Shown piece by piece: positions 1 to 13,763 of a stretch of DNA of 23,901 nucleotides (the first letter of the stretch is position 1; each line of letters begins with the position of its first letter). The notes beneath the pieces were generated by a model that saw only the letters and a list, made by a program, of their open reading frames with translations, made no database searches and was not told the origin of the DNA. A program made the position numbers and the translations under genes. Source of the DNA: Paulinella micropora (taxonomy: Eukaryota > Cercozoa > Imbricatea > Euglyphida); the NCBI GenBank assembly GCA_009731375.1, contig BJOX01000177.1:770637-794537 (forward strand), given 5' to 3'.

Positions 1-3000
1 TCCATCTTTCCATCTATCCATCTATCCATCTATCTATCTATCCATCTTTCCATCTTTCAATCTTTCCATCTATCCATCTATCCATCTATCCATCTATCCA
101 TCCATCTTTCCATCTTTCAATCTTTCCATCTATCCATCTATCCATCTATCTATCCATCTTTCCATCTATCCATCTATCCATCTATCCATCTATCCATCTT
201 TCCATCTATCCATCTTTCCATCTTTCCATCTTTCCATCTTTCCATCTTTCCATCTTTCCATCTATCCATCTATCCATCTATCCATCTATCCATCTATCCA
301 TCTATCCATCTATCCATCTATCCATCTATCCATCTATCCATCTATCCATCTATCCATCTATCCATCTATCCATCTATCCATCTATCCATCTATCCATCTA
401 TCCATCTATCCATCTATCCATCTATCCATCTATCCATCTATCCATCTATCCATCTATCCATCTATCCATCTATCCATCTATCCATCTATCCATCTATCCA
501 TCTATCCATCTATCCATCTATCCATCTATCCATCTATCCATCTATCCATCTATCCATCTATCCATCTATCCATCTATCCATCTATCCATCTATCCATCTA
601 TCCATCTATCCATCTATCCATCTATCCATCTATCCATCTATCCATCTATCCATCTATCCATCTATCCATCTATCCATCTATCCATCTATCCATCTATCCA
701 TCTATCCATCTATCCATCTATCCATCTATCCATCTATCCATCTATCCATCTATCCATCTATCCATCTATCCATCTATCCATCTATCCATCTATCCATCTA
801 TCCATCTATCCATCTATCCATCTATCCATCTATCCATCTATCCATCTATCCATCTATCCATCTATCCATCTATCCATCTATCCATCTATCCATCTATCCA
901 TCTATCCATCTATCCATCTATCCATCTATCCATCTATCCATCTATCCATCTATCCATCTATCCATCTATCCATCTATCCATCTATCCATCTATCCATCTA
1001 TCCATCTATCCATCTATCCATCTATCCATCTATCCATCTATCCATCTATCCATCTATCCATCTATCCATCTATCCATCTATCCATCTATCCATCTATCCA
1101 TCTATCCATCTATCCATCTATCCATCTATCCATCTATCCATCTATCCATCTATCCATCTATCCATCTATCCATCTATCCATCTATCCATCTATCCATCTA
1201 TCCATCTATCCATCTATCCATCTATCCATCTATCCATCTATCCATCTATCCATCTATCCATCTATCCATCTATCCATCTATCCATCTATCCATCTATCCA
1301 TCTATCCATCTATCCATCTATCCATCTATCCATCTATCCATCTATCCATCTATCCATCTATCCATCTATCCATCTATCCATCTATCCATCTATCCATCTA
1401 TCCATCTATCCATCTATCCATCTATCCATCTATCCATCTATCCATCTATCCATCTATCCATCTATCCATCTATCCATCTATCCATCTATCCATCTATCCA
1501 TCTATCCATCTATCCATCTATCCATCTATCCATCTATCCATCTATCCATCTATCCATCTATCCATCTATCCATCTATCCATCTATCCATCTATCCATCTA
1601 TCCATCTATCCATCTATCCATCTATCCATCTATCCATCTATCCATCTATCCATCTATCCATCTATCCATCTATCCATCTATCCATCTATCCATCTATCCA
1701 TCTATCCATCTATCCATCTATCCATCTATCCATCTATCCATCTATCCATCTATCCATCTATCCATCTATCCATCTATCCATCTATCCATCTATCCATCTA
1801 TCCATCTATCCATCTATCCATCTATCCATCTATCCATCTATCCATCTATCCATCTATCCATCTATCCATCTATCCATCTATCCATCTATCCATCTATCCA
1901 TCTATCCATCTATCCATCTATCCATCTATCCATCTATCCATCTATCCATCTATCCATCTATCCATCTATCCATCTATCCATCTATCCATCTATCCATCTA
2001 TCCATCTATCCATCTATCCATCTATCCATCTATCCATCTATCCATCTATCCATCTATCCATCTATCCATCTATCCATCTATCCATCTATCCATCTATCCA
2101 TCTATCCATCTATCCATCTATCCATCTATCCATCTATCCATCTATCCATCTATCCATCTATCCATCTATCCATCTATCCATCTATCCATCTATCCATCTA
2201 TCCATCTATCCATCTATCCATCTATCCATCTATCCATCTATCCATCTATCCATCTATCCATCTATCCATCTATCCATCTATCCATCTATCCATCTATCCA
2301 TCTATCCATCTATCCATCTATCCATCTATCCATCTATCCATCTATCCATCTATCCATCTATCCATCTATCCATCTATCCATCTATCCATCTATCCATCTA
2401 TCCATCTATCCATCTATCCATCTATCCATCTATCCATCTATCCATCTATCCATCTATCCATCTATCCATCTATCCATCTATCCATCTATCCATCTATCCA
2501 TCTATCCATCTATCCATCTATCCATCTATCCATCTATCCATCTATCCATCTATCCATCTATCCATCTATCCATCTATCCATCTATCCATCTATCCATCTA
2601 TCCATCTATCCATCTATCCATCTATCCATCTATCCATCTATCCATCTATCCATCTATCCATCTATCCATCTATCCATCTATCCATCTATCCATCTATCCA
2701 TCTATCCATCTATCCATCTATCCATCTATCCATCTATCCATCTATCCATCTATCCATCTATCCATCTATCCATCTATCCATCTATCCATCTATCCATCTA
2801 TCCATCTATCCATCTATCCATCTATCCATCTATCCATCTATCCATCTATCCATCTATCCATCTATCCATCTATCCATCTATCCATCTATCCATCTATCCA
2901 TCTATCCATCTATCCATCTATCCATCTATCCATCTATCCATCTATCCATCTATCCATCTATCCATCTATCCATCTATCCATCTATCCATCTATCCATCTA

Positions 3001-4326
3001 TCCATCTATCCATCTATCCATCTATCCATCTATCCATCTATCCATCTATCCATCTATCCATCTATCCATCTATCCATCTATCCATCTATCCATCTATCCA
3101 TCTATCCATCTATCCATCTATCCATCTATCCATCTATCCATCTATCCATCTATCCATCTATCCATCTATCCATCTATCCATCTATCCATCTATCCATCTA
3201 TCCATCTATCCATCTATCCATCTATCCATCTATCCATCTATCCATCTATCCATCTATCCATCTATCCATCTATCCATCTATCCATCTATCCATCTATCCA
3301 TCTATCCATCTATCCATCTATCCATCTATCCATCTATCCATCTATCCATCTATCCATCTATCCATCTATCCATCTATCCATCTATCCATCTATCCATCTA
3401 TCCATCTATCCATCTATCCATCTATCCATCTATCCATCTATCCATCTATCCATCTATCCATCTATCCATCTATCCATCTATCCATCTATCCATCTATCCA
3501 TCTATCCATCTATCCATCTATCCATCTATCCATCTATCCATCTATCCATCTATCCATCTATCCATCTATCCATCTATCCATCTATCCATCTATCCATCTA
3601 TCCATCTATCCATCTATCCATCTATCCATCTATCCATCTATCCATCTATCCATCTATCCATCTATCCATCTATCCATCTATCCATCTATCCATCTATCCA
3701 TCTATCCATCTATCCATCTATCCATCTATCCATCTATCCATCTATCCATCTATCCATCTATCCATCTATCCATCTATCCATCTATCCATCTATCCATCTA
3801 TCCATCTATCCATCTATCCATCTATCCATCTATCCATCTATCCATCTATCCATCTATCCATCTATCCATCTATCCATCTATCCATCTATCCATCTATCCA
3901 TCTATCCATCTATCCATCTATCCATCTATCCATCTATCCATCTATCCATCTATCCATCTATCCATCTATCCATCTATCCATCTATCCATCTATCCATCTA
4001 TCCATCTATCCATCTATCCATCTATCCATCTATCCATCTATCCATCTATCCATCTATCCATCTATCCATCTATCCATCTATCCATCTATCCATCTATCCA
4101 TCTATCCATCTATCCATCTATCCATCTATCCATCTATCCATCTATCCATCTATCCATCTATCCATCTATCCATCTATCCATCTATCCATCTATCCATCTA
4201 TCCATCTATCCATCTATCCATCTATCCATCTATCCATCTATCCATCTATCCATCTATCCATCTATCCATCTATCCATCTATCCATCTATCCATCTATCCA
4301 TCTATCCATCTATCCATCTATCCATC
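1..4326. repeat. Satellite of 8-mer TCCATCTA, homogeneous block
   Basis: From the window start to about 256 the array mixes TCCATCTA with TCCATCTT and TCTA variants. From about 257 to 4326 it reads as an uninterrupted run of the 8-mer TCCATCTA, roughly 500 units, with no variant I could see. The unit can also be read as alternating TATC and CATC tetramers. Because 8 is not a multiple of 3, all three + frames translate to the same stop-free octapeptide cycle, so open frames here have no coding meaning. No gene or unique sequence is present. The array continues beyond the left edge of the window. Confidence 0.97.
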
Positions 4327-7300
4327 TTTCCATCTATCCATCTATCCATCTATCCATCTATCCATCTTTCCATCTATCCATCTTTCCACCTATCCATCTT
4401 TCCATCTTCCATCTATCCATCTATCCATCTTTCCATCTATCCATCTTTCCATCTATCCCTCTTTCCATCTTTCCATCTATCCATGTATCCATCTTTCCAT
4501 CTATCCATCTATCCACCTATCCATCTATCCATTTTTCCATCTATCCATCTATCCATCTTTCCTATCTATCCATCTATCCATCTATCCATCTATCTCCTAT
4601 CTTTCCTATCTATCCATCTATCCATATATCCATCTATCCACTTATCCATCTATCCATCTATCCATCTATCCATCTTTCCATCTATCCATCTTTCCACCTA
4701 TCCATCTTTCCATCTTTCCATTCATCCATCTATCCATCTTTCCATCTATCCATCTATCCATCTATCCATCTTTCCATCTATCCATCTATCCATCTATCCA
4801 CCTATCCATCTTTCCATCTTTCCTATCTTTCCATCTATCCATCTATCCATCTATCCATCTATCCACTTATCCATCTATCCATCTATCCATCTATCTATCT
4901 ATCCATCTTTCCATCTATCCCTCTTTCCATCTATCCATCTATCCATCTATCCATCTATCCATCTATCCATCTATCCATCTATCCATCTATCCATCTATCC
5001 ATCTATCCATCTATCCATCTATCCATCTATCCATCTATCCATCTATCCATCTATCCATCTATCCATCTATCCATCTATCCATCTATCCATCTATCCATCT
5101 ATCCATCTATCCATCTATCCATCTATCCATCTATCCATCTATCCATCTATCCATCTATCCATCTATCCATCTATCCATCTATCCATCTATCCATCTATCC
5201 ATCTATCCATCTATCCATCTATCCATCTATCCATCTATCCATCTATCCATCTATCCATCTATCCATCTATCCATCTATCCATCTATCCATCTATCCATCT
5301 ATCCATCTATCCATCTATCCATCTATCCATCTATCCATCTATCCATCTATCCATCTATCCATCTATCCATCTATCCATCTATCCATCTATCCATCTATCC
5401 ATCTATCCATCTATCCATCTATCCATCTATCCATCTATCCATCTATCCATCTATCCATCTATCCATCTATCCATCTATCCATCTATCCATCTATCCATCT
5501 ATCCATCTATCCATCTATCCATCTATCCATCTATCCATCTATCCATCTATCCATCTATCCATCTATCCATCTTTCCACCTATCCATCTTTCCATCTTTCC
5601 ATTTATCCATCTATCCATCTATCCATCTATCCATCTTTCCATCTATCCATCTACCTATCCATCTTTCCATCTTTCCATCTATCCATCTATCCATCTTTCC
5701 TATCTATCCATCTATCCATCTATCCATCTATCCATCTTTCCATCTATCCATCTTTCCACCTATCCATCTTTCCATCTTTCCATTTATCCATCTATCCATA
5801 ATTCCATCTATCCATCTATCCATCTATCCATCTTTCCATCTATCCATCTATCCATCTATCCATCTTTCCATCTATCCATCTATCCATCTATCCACTTATC
5901 CATCTATCCATCTATCCATCTATCCATCTATCCATCTATCCATCTTTCCATCTTTCCATCTATCCATCTATCCATCTATCCATCTATCCATCTATCCATC
6001 TATCCACCTATCCACTTTCCATCTTTCCTATCTTTCCTATCTATCCATCTATCCATCTATCCACTTATCCATCCATCCATCTATCCATCTATCCATCTAT
6101 TCCTCTTTCCATCTATTCCTCTTTCCATCTATCCATCTATCCATCTATCCATCTATCCATCTATCCATCTTTCCATCTTTCCATCTATCCATCTTTCCAT
6201 CTATCCATCTTTCCATCTATCCATCTTTCCATCTATCCATCTATCCATCTTTCCATCTTTCCATCTTTCCATCTATCCATCTATCCCTCTTTCCATCTAT
6301 CCATCTATCCATCTTTCCATCTTTTCATTTATCCATCTATCCATCTATCAATCTATCCATCTATCCACCTATCCACTTTCCATCTTTCCTATCTTTCCTA
6401 TCTATCCATCTATCCATCTATCCATCTATCCACTTATCCATCTATCCATCTATCCATCTATCCATCTATGCATCTTACCATCTATCCATCTATCCCACTA
6501 TCCATTTATCCATTTCCATCTACCCATCTATCCATCTTTCCATCTATCCATCTATCCATCTTTCCATCTTTCCATCTATCCATCTTTCCATCTTTCCATC
6601 TATCCATCTATCCATCTATCCATCTATCCATCTATCCATCTACCCATCTACCCATCTATCCATCTTTCCTATCTATCCATCTATCCATCTATCCATCTAT
6701 CCATTTCCATCTATGCATCTTTCCATCTTTCCATTCATCCATCTAGCCACCTATCCATCTATCCATCTATCCATCTATCCATCTTTCCATCTATCCATCT
6801 ATCCATCTATCCATCTATCCATCTTTCCATCTATCCATCTATCCATTTCCATCTACCCATCTATCCATCTTTCCATCTATCCATCTATCCATCTATCCAT
6901 CTATCCACTTATCCATCTATCCACTTATCCATCTATCCATCTATCCATCTATCCATCTATCCATCCATCCATCTATCCATCTATCCACCTATCCATCCTT
7001 CCATCTATCCATCTATCCACCTATCCTATCTATCCATCTATCCATCTATCCATCTTTCCATCTTTCCAGCTTTCCTATCTATCCATCTATCCATCTATCC
7101 ATCTTCCATCTTTCCATCTATCCATCTATCCATCTATCCATCTATCCATCTTTCCATCTATCCCTCTTTCCATCTTTCCATCTATCCATGTATCCATCTT
7201 TCCATCTATCCATCTATCCACCTATCCATCTATCCATTTTTCCATCTATCCATCTATCCATCTTTCCTATCTATCCATCTATCCATCTATCCATCTATCC

Positions 7301-9306
7301 ACCTATCCATCTTTCCATCTTTCCTATCTTTCCTATCTATCCATCTATCCACTTATCCATCTATCCATCTATCCATCTATCCATCTTTCCATCTATCCCT
7401 CTTTCCATCTTTCCATCTATCCATCTATCCATCTATCCATCTTTCCATCTATCCATCTATCCATCCATCTATCCATCTTTCCATCTTTCCATCTATCCAT
7501 CTATCAATCTTTCCTATCTATCCATCTTCCATCTATCCATCTATCCATCTATCCATCTTTCCATCTATCCATCTTTCCATCTATCCATCTTTCCATCTTT
7601 CCATCTATCCACCTATCCATCTATCCATCTATCCATCTATCCATCTATCCATCTATCCATATTTCCATCTTTCCATCTATCCATCTATCCATCTTTCCAT
7701 CTATCCATCTATCCATCTTTCCTATCCATCCATTTATCCATCTATCCATCTATCCACCTATCCATCTTTCCATCTTTCCTATCTTTCCTATCTATCCATC
7801 TATCCATCTATCCACTTATCCATCTATCCATCTTTCCATCTATCCATCTATCCATCTATCCATCTTTCCATCTATCCATCTTTCCATCTATCCATCTATC
7901 CATCTATCCATCTATCCACTTATCCATCTATCCACTTATCCATCTATCCATCTTTCCATCTATCCATCTTTCCATCCATCCATCTATCCATCTATCCACC
8001 TATCCATCCTTCCATCTATCCATCTATCCACCTATCCTATCTATCCATCTATCCATCTTTCCATCTTTCCAGCTTTCCTATCTATCCATCTATCCATCTA
8101 TCCATCTTCCATCTATCCATCTATCCATCTATCCATCTTTCCATCTATCCATCTTTCCATCTATCCCTCTTTCCATCTTTCCAACTATCCATGTATCCAT
8201 CTTTCCATCTATCCATCTATCCACCTATCCATCTATCCATTTTTCCATCTATCCATCTATCCATCTTTCCTATCTATCCATCTATCCATCTATCCATCTA
8301 TCCACCTATCCATCTTTCCATCTTTCCTATCTTTCCTATCTATCCATCTATCCATACATCCATCTATCCACTTATCCATCTATCCATCTATCCATCTATC
8401 CATCTTTCCATCTATCCCTCTTTCCATCTTTCCATCTATCCATCTATCCATCTATCCATCTTTCCATCTATCAATCTATCCATCTATCCATCCATCTATC
8501 CATCTTTCCATCTTTCCATCTATCCATCTATCCATCTATTCATCTTTCCTATCTATCCATCTTTCCATCTATCCATCTATCCATCTATCCATCTTTCCAT
8601 CTATGCATCTTTCCATCTTTCCATCTTTCCATCTATCCACCTATCCATCTATCCATCTATCCATCTTTCCATCTATCCATCTATCCATATTTTCATCTTT
8701 CCATCTATCCATCTATCCATCTTTCCATCTATCCATCTATCCATCTTTCCTATCTATCCATTTATCCATCTATCCATCTATCCACCTATCCATCTTTCCA
8801 TCTTTCCTATCTTTCCTATCTATCCATCTATCCATCTATCCCTCTTTCCATCTTTCCATCTATCCATCTATCCATCTATCCATCTTTCCATCTATCCATC
8901 TATCCATCTATCATCCATCTATCCATCTTTCCATCTATCCATCTATCCATCTATCCATCTATCCATCTTTCCTATCTATCCATCTTTCCATCTATCTATA
9001 TATCCATCTATCCATCTATCCATCTTTCCATCTATCCATCTATCCATCTATCCATCTTTCCATCTATCCATCTATCCATCTTTCCATCTATCCATCTATC
9101 CATCTATCCTTCTTTCCATCTTTCCATCTTTCCATCTATCCATCTTTCCATCTATCCATCTATCCATCTATCCATCTATCCATCTTTCCTATCTATCCAC
9201 CTATCCACCTATCCATCTTTCCATCTTTCCTATCTTTCCTATCTATCCATCTATCCATCTATCCATCTATCCACTTATCCATCTTTCCGTCTATCCATCT
9301 ATCCAG
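4327..9306. repeat. Diverged TCCATCTA satellite with higher-order structure
   Basis: This is the same 8-mer family, now with many variants: TCCATCTT, TCCACCTA, TTCCTATC, CCATTTAT and occasional CCATG. A second homogeneous stretch lies at about 4926-5572. Landmark variants recur at a fixed distance: the AGC in TTTCCAGCTTTCC at 7068 and 8071, and the ATG in CTATCCATGTATCC at 7188 and 8191, both exactly 1003 bp apart. A related landmark block also occurs around 4456-4570. This indicates duplication of blocks of about 1 kb. The frame open over 4483-9318 is only the stop-free 8-mer cycle and not a gene. Confidence 0.95.
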
Positions 9307-9530
<224 letters not shown>

Positions 9531-9722
9531 AGATCAATGGATGAAAGGTGGATGGATAGATGGAAAGATGGATAGATGGATAGATGGATAGATAGGAAAG
9601 ATGGAAAGATGGAAAGATGGATAGATGGAAAGATGGAAAGAGGGATAGATGAAAAGATGGATAGATGAAAAGATGGAAAGATGGATAGATGGATAGATGG
9701 ATAGATGGAAAGATGGAAAGAG
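9531..9722. repeat. Inverted block of the 8-mer satellite (TAGATGGA/GATGGAAA)
   Basis: This block consists of GATGGATA and GATGGAAA units. It is the reverse complement of the TCCATCTA/TCCATCTT satellite at 1-9306, including the TTTCC-type variants (seen here as GGAAA). It therefore forms an inverted repeat with the left array across a GATA spacer of about 220 bp. Confidence 0.9.
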
Positions 9723-9812
9723 ATCTATCTATCTATCCATCTATCTATCTATCTACCTATCTATCTATCTATCTATCTACTCTATCTATCTATCTATCTA
9801 TCTACCTACCTA
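9723..9812. repeat. TATC tetranucleotide array
   Basis: The strand switches back at AGATCT (9721-9726). A TATC array with a few TACC units follows and ends at about 9812, just before unique AT-rich sequence and the first candidate exon. Confidence 0.93.
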
Positions 9813-9879
9813 TATAACCATAAATGCACATAAATACAGATGTATATGTAATGATATCTTTGCTCGTTTTGCTTCCCAG

Positions 9880-9957
9880 GCTTGCGTTTGCAAGAGCTCC
9901 AATGCACTGATATGGCTGATTTCTTGCTGGACCCGCGGGGACTCTACCGGCCCGCCG
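9880..9957 (+). CDS. Candidate exon 1 of the MYND-finger gene
   Basis: The sequence shows a strong acceptor, pyrimidine-rich GCTCGTTTTGCTTCCCAG, ending at 9879. It is followed by a frame reading LRLQELQCTDMADFLLDP and then RGLYRPA. The exon starts with two bases of a split codon. I place the 3' end at the donor CCG|GTGATA (9957), which leaves phase 1. That matches the phase in which candidate exon 2 begins (G|GG ATA). The frame stays open beyond this donor to a stop at about 9992, so a longer exon is possible. An ATG GCT GAT in the exon could be an internal start, but upstream codons are open up to the acceptor. No domain is recognisable. The exon end, the donor and the following intron sequence are repeated three more times downstream (10049-10358), which makes the exact 3' boundary uncertain. 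Confidence 0.5.
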
Positions 9958-10358
9958 GTGATATGCCCGACTATTACCATTATGTCCTGTGATTTGCCCA
10001 ACTATTGCCATTATGTCCTGTGGTTTGCCCAACTATTGCCATGATGCGCTGATCTGGCTGATTTCTTGCTCGACCCGCGCGGACTCTACCGGCCCGTGAT
10101 CTGCCCGACTATTGCCGTTATGTCCTCTGATTCGCCTAACTCTTGCCATCATGCGCTGATATGGCTGATTTTTTGCTCGATCCGCCACGATTTTCTTTGA
10201 CCCGCCATTGATTTGCACAACTCTTGCCATTATGTCCCGCCGCTGCCGGATTTATTTCCTTTTTGTCATTCTGCTGATATGGCTTTTAAAAAAATTGCTC
10301 GACCCGCGAAGATTACGCCGGCCCGCCGGTGATATGCCCGACTATTGCCATTATGTCC
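9907..10358. repeat. Degenerate tandem repeat of the exon 1 3' edge
   Basis: Four copies of an approximately 76-85-nt block start at 9907, 10049, 10156 and 10274, each ending with TTATGTCC. The block contains CTGATATGGCTGATTTCTTG, GACCCGCG, CTACCGGCCCG, GTGATATGCCCGACTATT and CCATTATGTCC. Spacers hold shorter copies of GATTTGCCCAACTATTGCC. The first copy overlaps the open frame of exon 1; later copies carry indels that break it. Copies 1 and 4 keep CCGCCG|GTGATATG, while copies 2 and 3 have altered donor-like sites. No microsatellite separates these copies, unlike the other exon-edge repeats in the window. Confidence 0.85.
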
Positions 10359-10399
10359 CACAGATGCCGCATTCTTGCCTTTTATTTATTTCCACCATC

Positions 10400-10628
10400 G
10401 AAAAACTAAGACGTTTGGACCCGACCCGAACGACGTGGTCACATGACTGTGAAAAGTGACCATGGCCACGCAAAAAATTGGGAGGGTCACAAGACCAAAG
10501 CCACGTGATGACAATTGTGCCAGCCATGGCCTGGAAAAATTCAATGGCTAGCAGAATAAGCTACTGCTTTTCACAACAGTCAAGTAGCCATCCTACTCGG
10601 GTCGGTCCCAATGTCTTATTTTTCCCAA
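10400..10628. repeat. Foldback (MITE-like) inverted repeat
   Basis: The left arm (about 10400-10457, from GAAAAACTAAGACGTTTGGA) and the right arm (about 10565-10624, ending GGTCCCAATGTCTTATTTTT) are imperfect reverse complements over roughly 55 nt. They share AAGAC, GGACC, GACCCGA, TGACTGT and GAAAAG blocks. The central 110 nt are non-repetitive and show no gene. The length and long imperfect termini resemble a foldback or miniature inverted-repeat element. I could not identify a clear target-site duplication and do not recognise the family. Confidence 0.6.
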
Positions 10629-10689
10629 AACTTTCCCGTGTTGGGAACAATTAACCTTCTAACATGTAAACAAGGAAAATGAAGAAGAA

Positions 10690-11140
10690 GCGAGAAGAAT
10701 GGGAGGGAGGAGGGAGGGAGAGTGAGAGAGAGACAGACAGAGAGAGAGAGAGGGGGGGGGGGGGGGGGGGGGGAAAAGAGNNNNNNNNNNNNNNNNNNNN
10801 NNNNNNNNNNNNNNNNNNNNNNNNNNNNNNNNNNNNNNNNNNNNNNNNNNNNNNNNNNNNNNNNNNNNNNNNNNNNNNNNNNNNNNNNNNNNNNNNNNNN
10901 NNNNNNNNNNNNNNNNNNNNNNNNNNNNNNNNNNNNNNNNNNNNNNNNNNNNNNNNNNNNNNNNNNNNNNNNNNNNNNNNNNNNNNNNNNNNNNNNNNNN
11001 NNNNNNNNNNNNNNNNNNNNNNNNNNNNNNNNNNNNNNNNNNNNNNNNNNNNNNNNNNNNNNNNNNNNNNNNNNNNNNNNNNNNNNNNNNNNNNNNNNNN
11101 NNNNNNNNNNNAGAGAGAGAGAGAGACACAGACAGAGAGA
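10690..11140. repeat. GA-rich homopurine tract with G-run and assembly gap
   Basis: A GAAGAAG/GGGA/GAGA purine tract runs into 21 consecutive G and AAAAGAG, then 331 N (10781-11111), then resumes as (GA)n. The gap sits exactly in a homopurine and G-run context, so the true length is unknown. An exon could be hidden in the gap. Confidence 0.9.
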
Positions 11141-11167
11141 GCTTTGTATTTATGTCATGTCTCGTAG

Positions 11168-11207
11168 GGATACCCTCTGCCGATGAGATGATAAAGCGTT
11201 TGTCCCG
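11168..11207 (+). CDS. Candidate exon 2 of the MYND-finger gene
   Basis: An acceptor-like CATGTCTCGTAG ends at 11167, followed by 40 nt reading IPSADEMIKRLS plus split codons at both ends (GG- at the start, CG- at the end). The donor CCCG|GTCTAT runs directly into a TATC array. The incoming phase fits the proposed exon 1 donor. The outgoing CG joins exon 3's first base A to give an Arg codon, so the joined peptide reads KRLSRYLPAF across the junction. There is no domain to recognise. The weak points are the donor (GTCTAT is a poor match to consensus) and the short length, so the support is phase agreement and protein-like composition only. Confidence 0.5.
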
Positions 11208-11208
11208 G

Positions 11209-11269
<61 letters not shown>

Positions 11270-11330
11270 TTATCTACCTATCTACCTACCTATCTATCTA
11301 TCTATCTATCTATCTATTTATCTATTTATG
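11208..11330. repeat. TATC array at the exon 2 donor
   Basis: TATC units with a few TACC and TATT variants begin two bases into the proposed intron. Unique sequence containing ATGCAGTTGAAATGCAAC follows. Confidence 0.93.
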
Positions 11331-11379
11331 CAGTTGAAATGCAACTAGGTCATACACATAGTACACAACAACATCGTAA

Positions 11380-11414
11380 TAGTAGTAGTAGTAGTAGTAG
11401 TAGTAATAATAATA

Positions 11415-11452
<38 letters not shown>

Positions 11453-11525
11453 CATAATCATAATCATAATCATAATCATAGTCATAATCATAATCATAAT
11501 CATAAAAATAATAATAATAATAATA
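11380..11525. repeat. Trinucleotide/hexanucleotide array (TAG, TAA, ATAATC)
   Basis: (TAG)n gives way to (TAA)n, then a hexamer ATAATC phase with one AGTCAT variant, then (AAT)n. The array abuts the distal end of the SINE-like element. The stop-free frames here (runs of Ser, Asn, His) are microsatellite translations. Confidence 0.92.
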
Positions 11526-12065
<540 letters not shown>

Positions 12066-12104
12066 AATCATGCTTTGCAAATCACTCGTCTGCCTGCCTA
12101 CCTC

Positions 12105-12424
<320 letters not shown>

Positions 12425-12496
12425 ATACCTACCCGCATTCGCAGACATGAAAGTGTTTGGCACGGAGGGCGCTGAAGAAAAAGTTTACTTCCTGAG
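12425..12496 (+). CDS. Exon 3 of the MYND-finger gene
   Basis: The acceptor is (CT)nTAG ending at 12424. The exon reads YLPAFADMKVFGTEGA and then EEKVYFL, with split codons at both ends (A at the start, AG at the end). The donor is CTGAG|GTTACT. The phase matches candidate exon 2 upstream (Arg codon at the junction) and exon 4 downstream (AG|T gives Ser). The segment is mixed hydrophobic and charged with no glycine-rich or repeat character, in contrast to its surroundings, and looks helical. I do not recognise a family. A 42-nt copy of its 5' edge lies about 270 bp upstream. Confidence 0.72.
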
Positions 12497-12499
12497 GTT

Positions 12500-12505
12500 A
12501 CTGAG

Positions 12506-12551
<46 letters not shown>

Positions 12552-12672
12552 GTTATTATTATTATTATTACTACTACTACTACTACTACTATAATTATTT
12601 TAGTATTAGTATTCGTATTAGTATTAGTATTAGTATTAGTATTAGTATTAGTATTAGTCTTATTATTATTAT

Positions 12673-12705
<33 letters not shown>

Positions 12706-12875
12706 CAGTAGTAGCAGTAGTAGTAGTAGTAGTAGTAGTAGTATCATTATTATTATCACTATTATTATCATCACTATTATTATCATTATAATTATTATCA
12801 TTATAATTATTATTATTATCATTATTATTATCATTATTATTATCATTATTACTATCATTATCATGATTATTATCA

Positions 12876-12915
<40 letters not shown>

Positions 12916-12921
12916 TATTAC

Positions 12922-12956
<35 letters not shown>

Positions 12957-12966
12957 CATTATTATA

Positions 12967-12998
<32 letters not shown>

Positions 12999-13195
12999 GT
13001 TATTATTATTATTATTATCATTATTATTATTTTTATTATTATTGTTGTTGTTGTTGGTGTTGTTGGTGTTGTTGTTTTTGTTGTTGTTGATGATGCTGAT
13101 GATGATGATGATGATGATGATGATGCTGATGGTGATGATGATGATGATGATGATGATGATGCTGATGATGATGATGATGATGATGATGCTACAGG
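12500..13195. repeat. Trinucleotide arrays: ATT, TAC, hexamer TTAGTA, TAG, TTATCA, GTT, GAT
   Basis: A succession of trinucleotide and hexanucleotide blocks fills most of intron 3. Each block differs from the next by one base in the unit (ATT, ACT, ATTAGT, AGT, ATTATC, GTT, GAT), which suggests drift and re-expansion. No gene was seen. The ORFs in this stretch are homopolymer-like translations. Confidence 0.92.
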
Positions 13196-13200
<5 letters not shown>

Positions 13201-13259
<59 letters not shown>

Positions 13260-13733
13260 GGAGGGAGAGAGAGAGAGAGAGAGAGGGAGGAAGGGAGGGA
13301 GAGAGGGAGGGAGGGAGAGGGGGAANNNNNNNNNNNNNNNNNNNNNNNNNNNNNNNNNNNNNNNNNNNNNNNNNNNNNNNNNNNNNNNNNNNNNNNNNNN
13401 NNNNNNNNNNNNNNNNNNNNNNNNNNNNNNNNNNNNNNNNNNNNNNNNNNNNNNNNNNNNNNNNNNNNNNNNNNNNNNNNNNNNNNNNNNNNNNNNNNNN
13501 NNNNNNNNNNNNNNNNNNNNNNNNNNNNNNNNNNNNNNNNNNNNNNNNNNNNNNNNNNNNNNNNNNNNNNNNNNNNNNNNNNNNNNNNNNNNNNNNNNNN
13601 NNNNNNNNNNNNNNNNNNNNNNNNNNNNNNNNNNNNNNNNNNNNNNNNNNNNNNNNNNNNNNNNNNNNNNNNNNNNNNNNNNNNNNNNNNGGGGGAGAAG
13701 AGAGAGCGAGAGAGAGAGAGAGAGAGAGAGATA
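13201..13733. repeat. (GA)n / GGGA homopurine tract with a 365-N gap
   Basis: (GA)n grades into GGGAGGGA, then N from 13326 to 13690, then GGGGGAGAAG and (GA)n. It stops about 30 nt before the exon 4 acceptor. As with the gap at 10781, the missing sequence is flanked by G-rich purines. Confidence 0.93.
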
Positions 13734-13763
13734 GTTGGACTAAGGACTATGTTACGTTTGCAG

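Noticed and set aside
1-9306. CRISPR array
   Set aside because: The repeats are contiguous 8-mers with no unique spacers; the context is eukaryotic.
9802-10032. Minus-strand ORFs over 9802-10230
   Set aside because: They are antisense to the exon 1 edge repeats, have no splice-site or domain support, and owe their openness to the tandem duplication.
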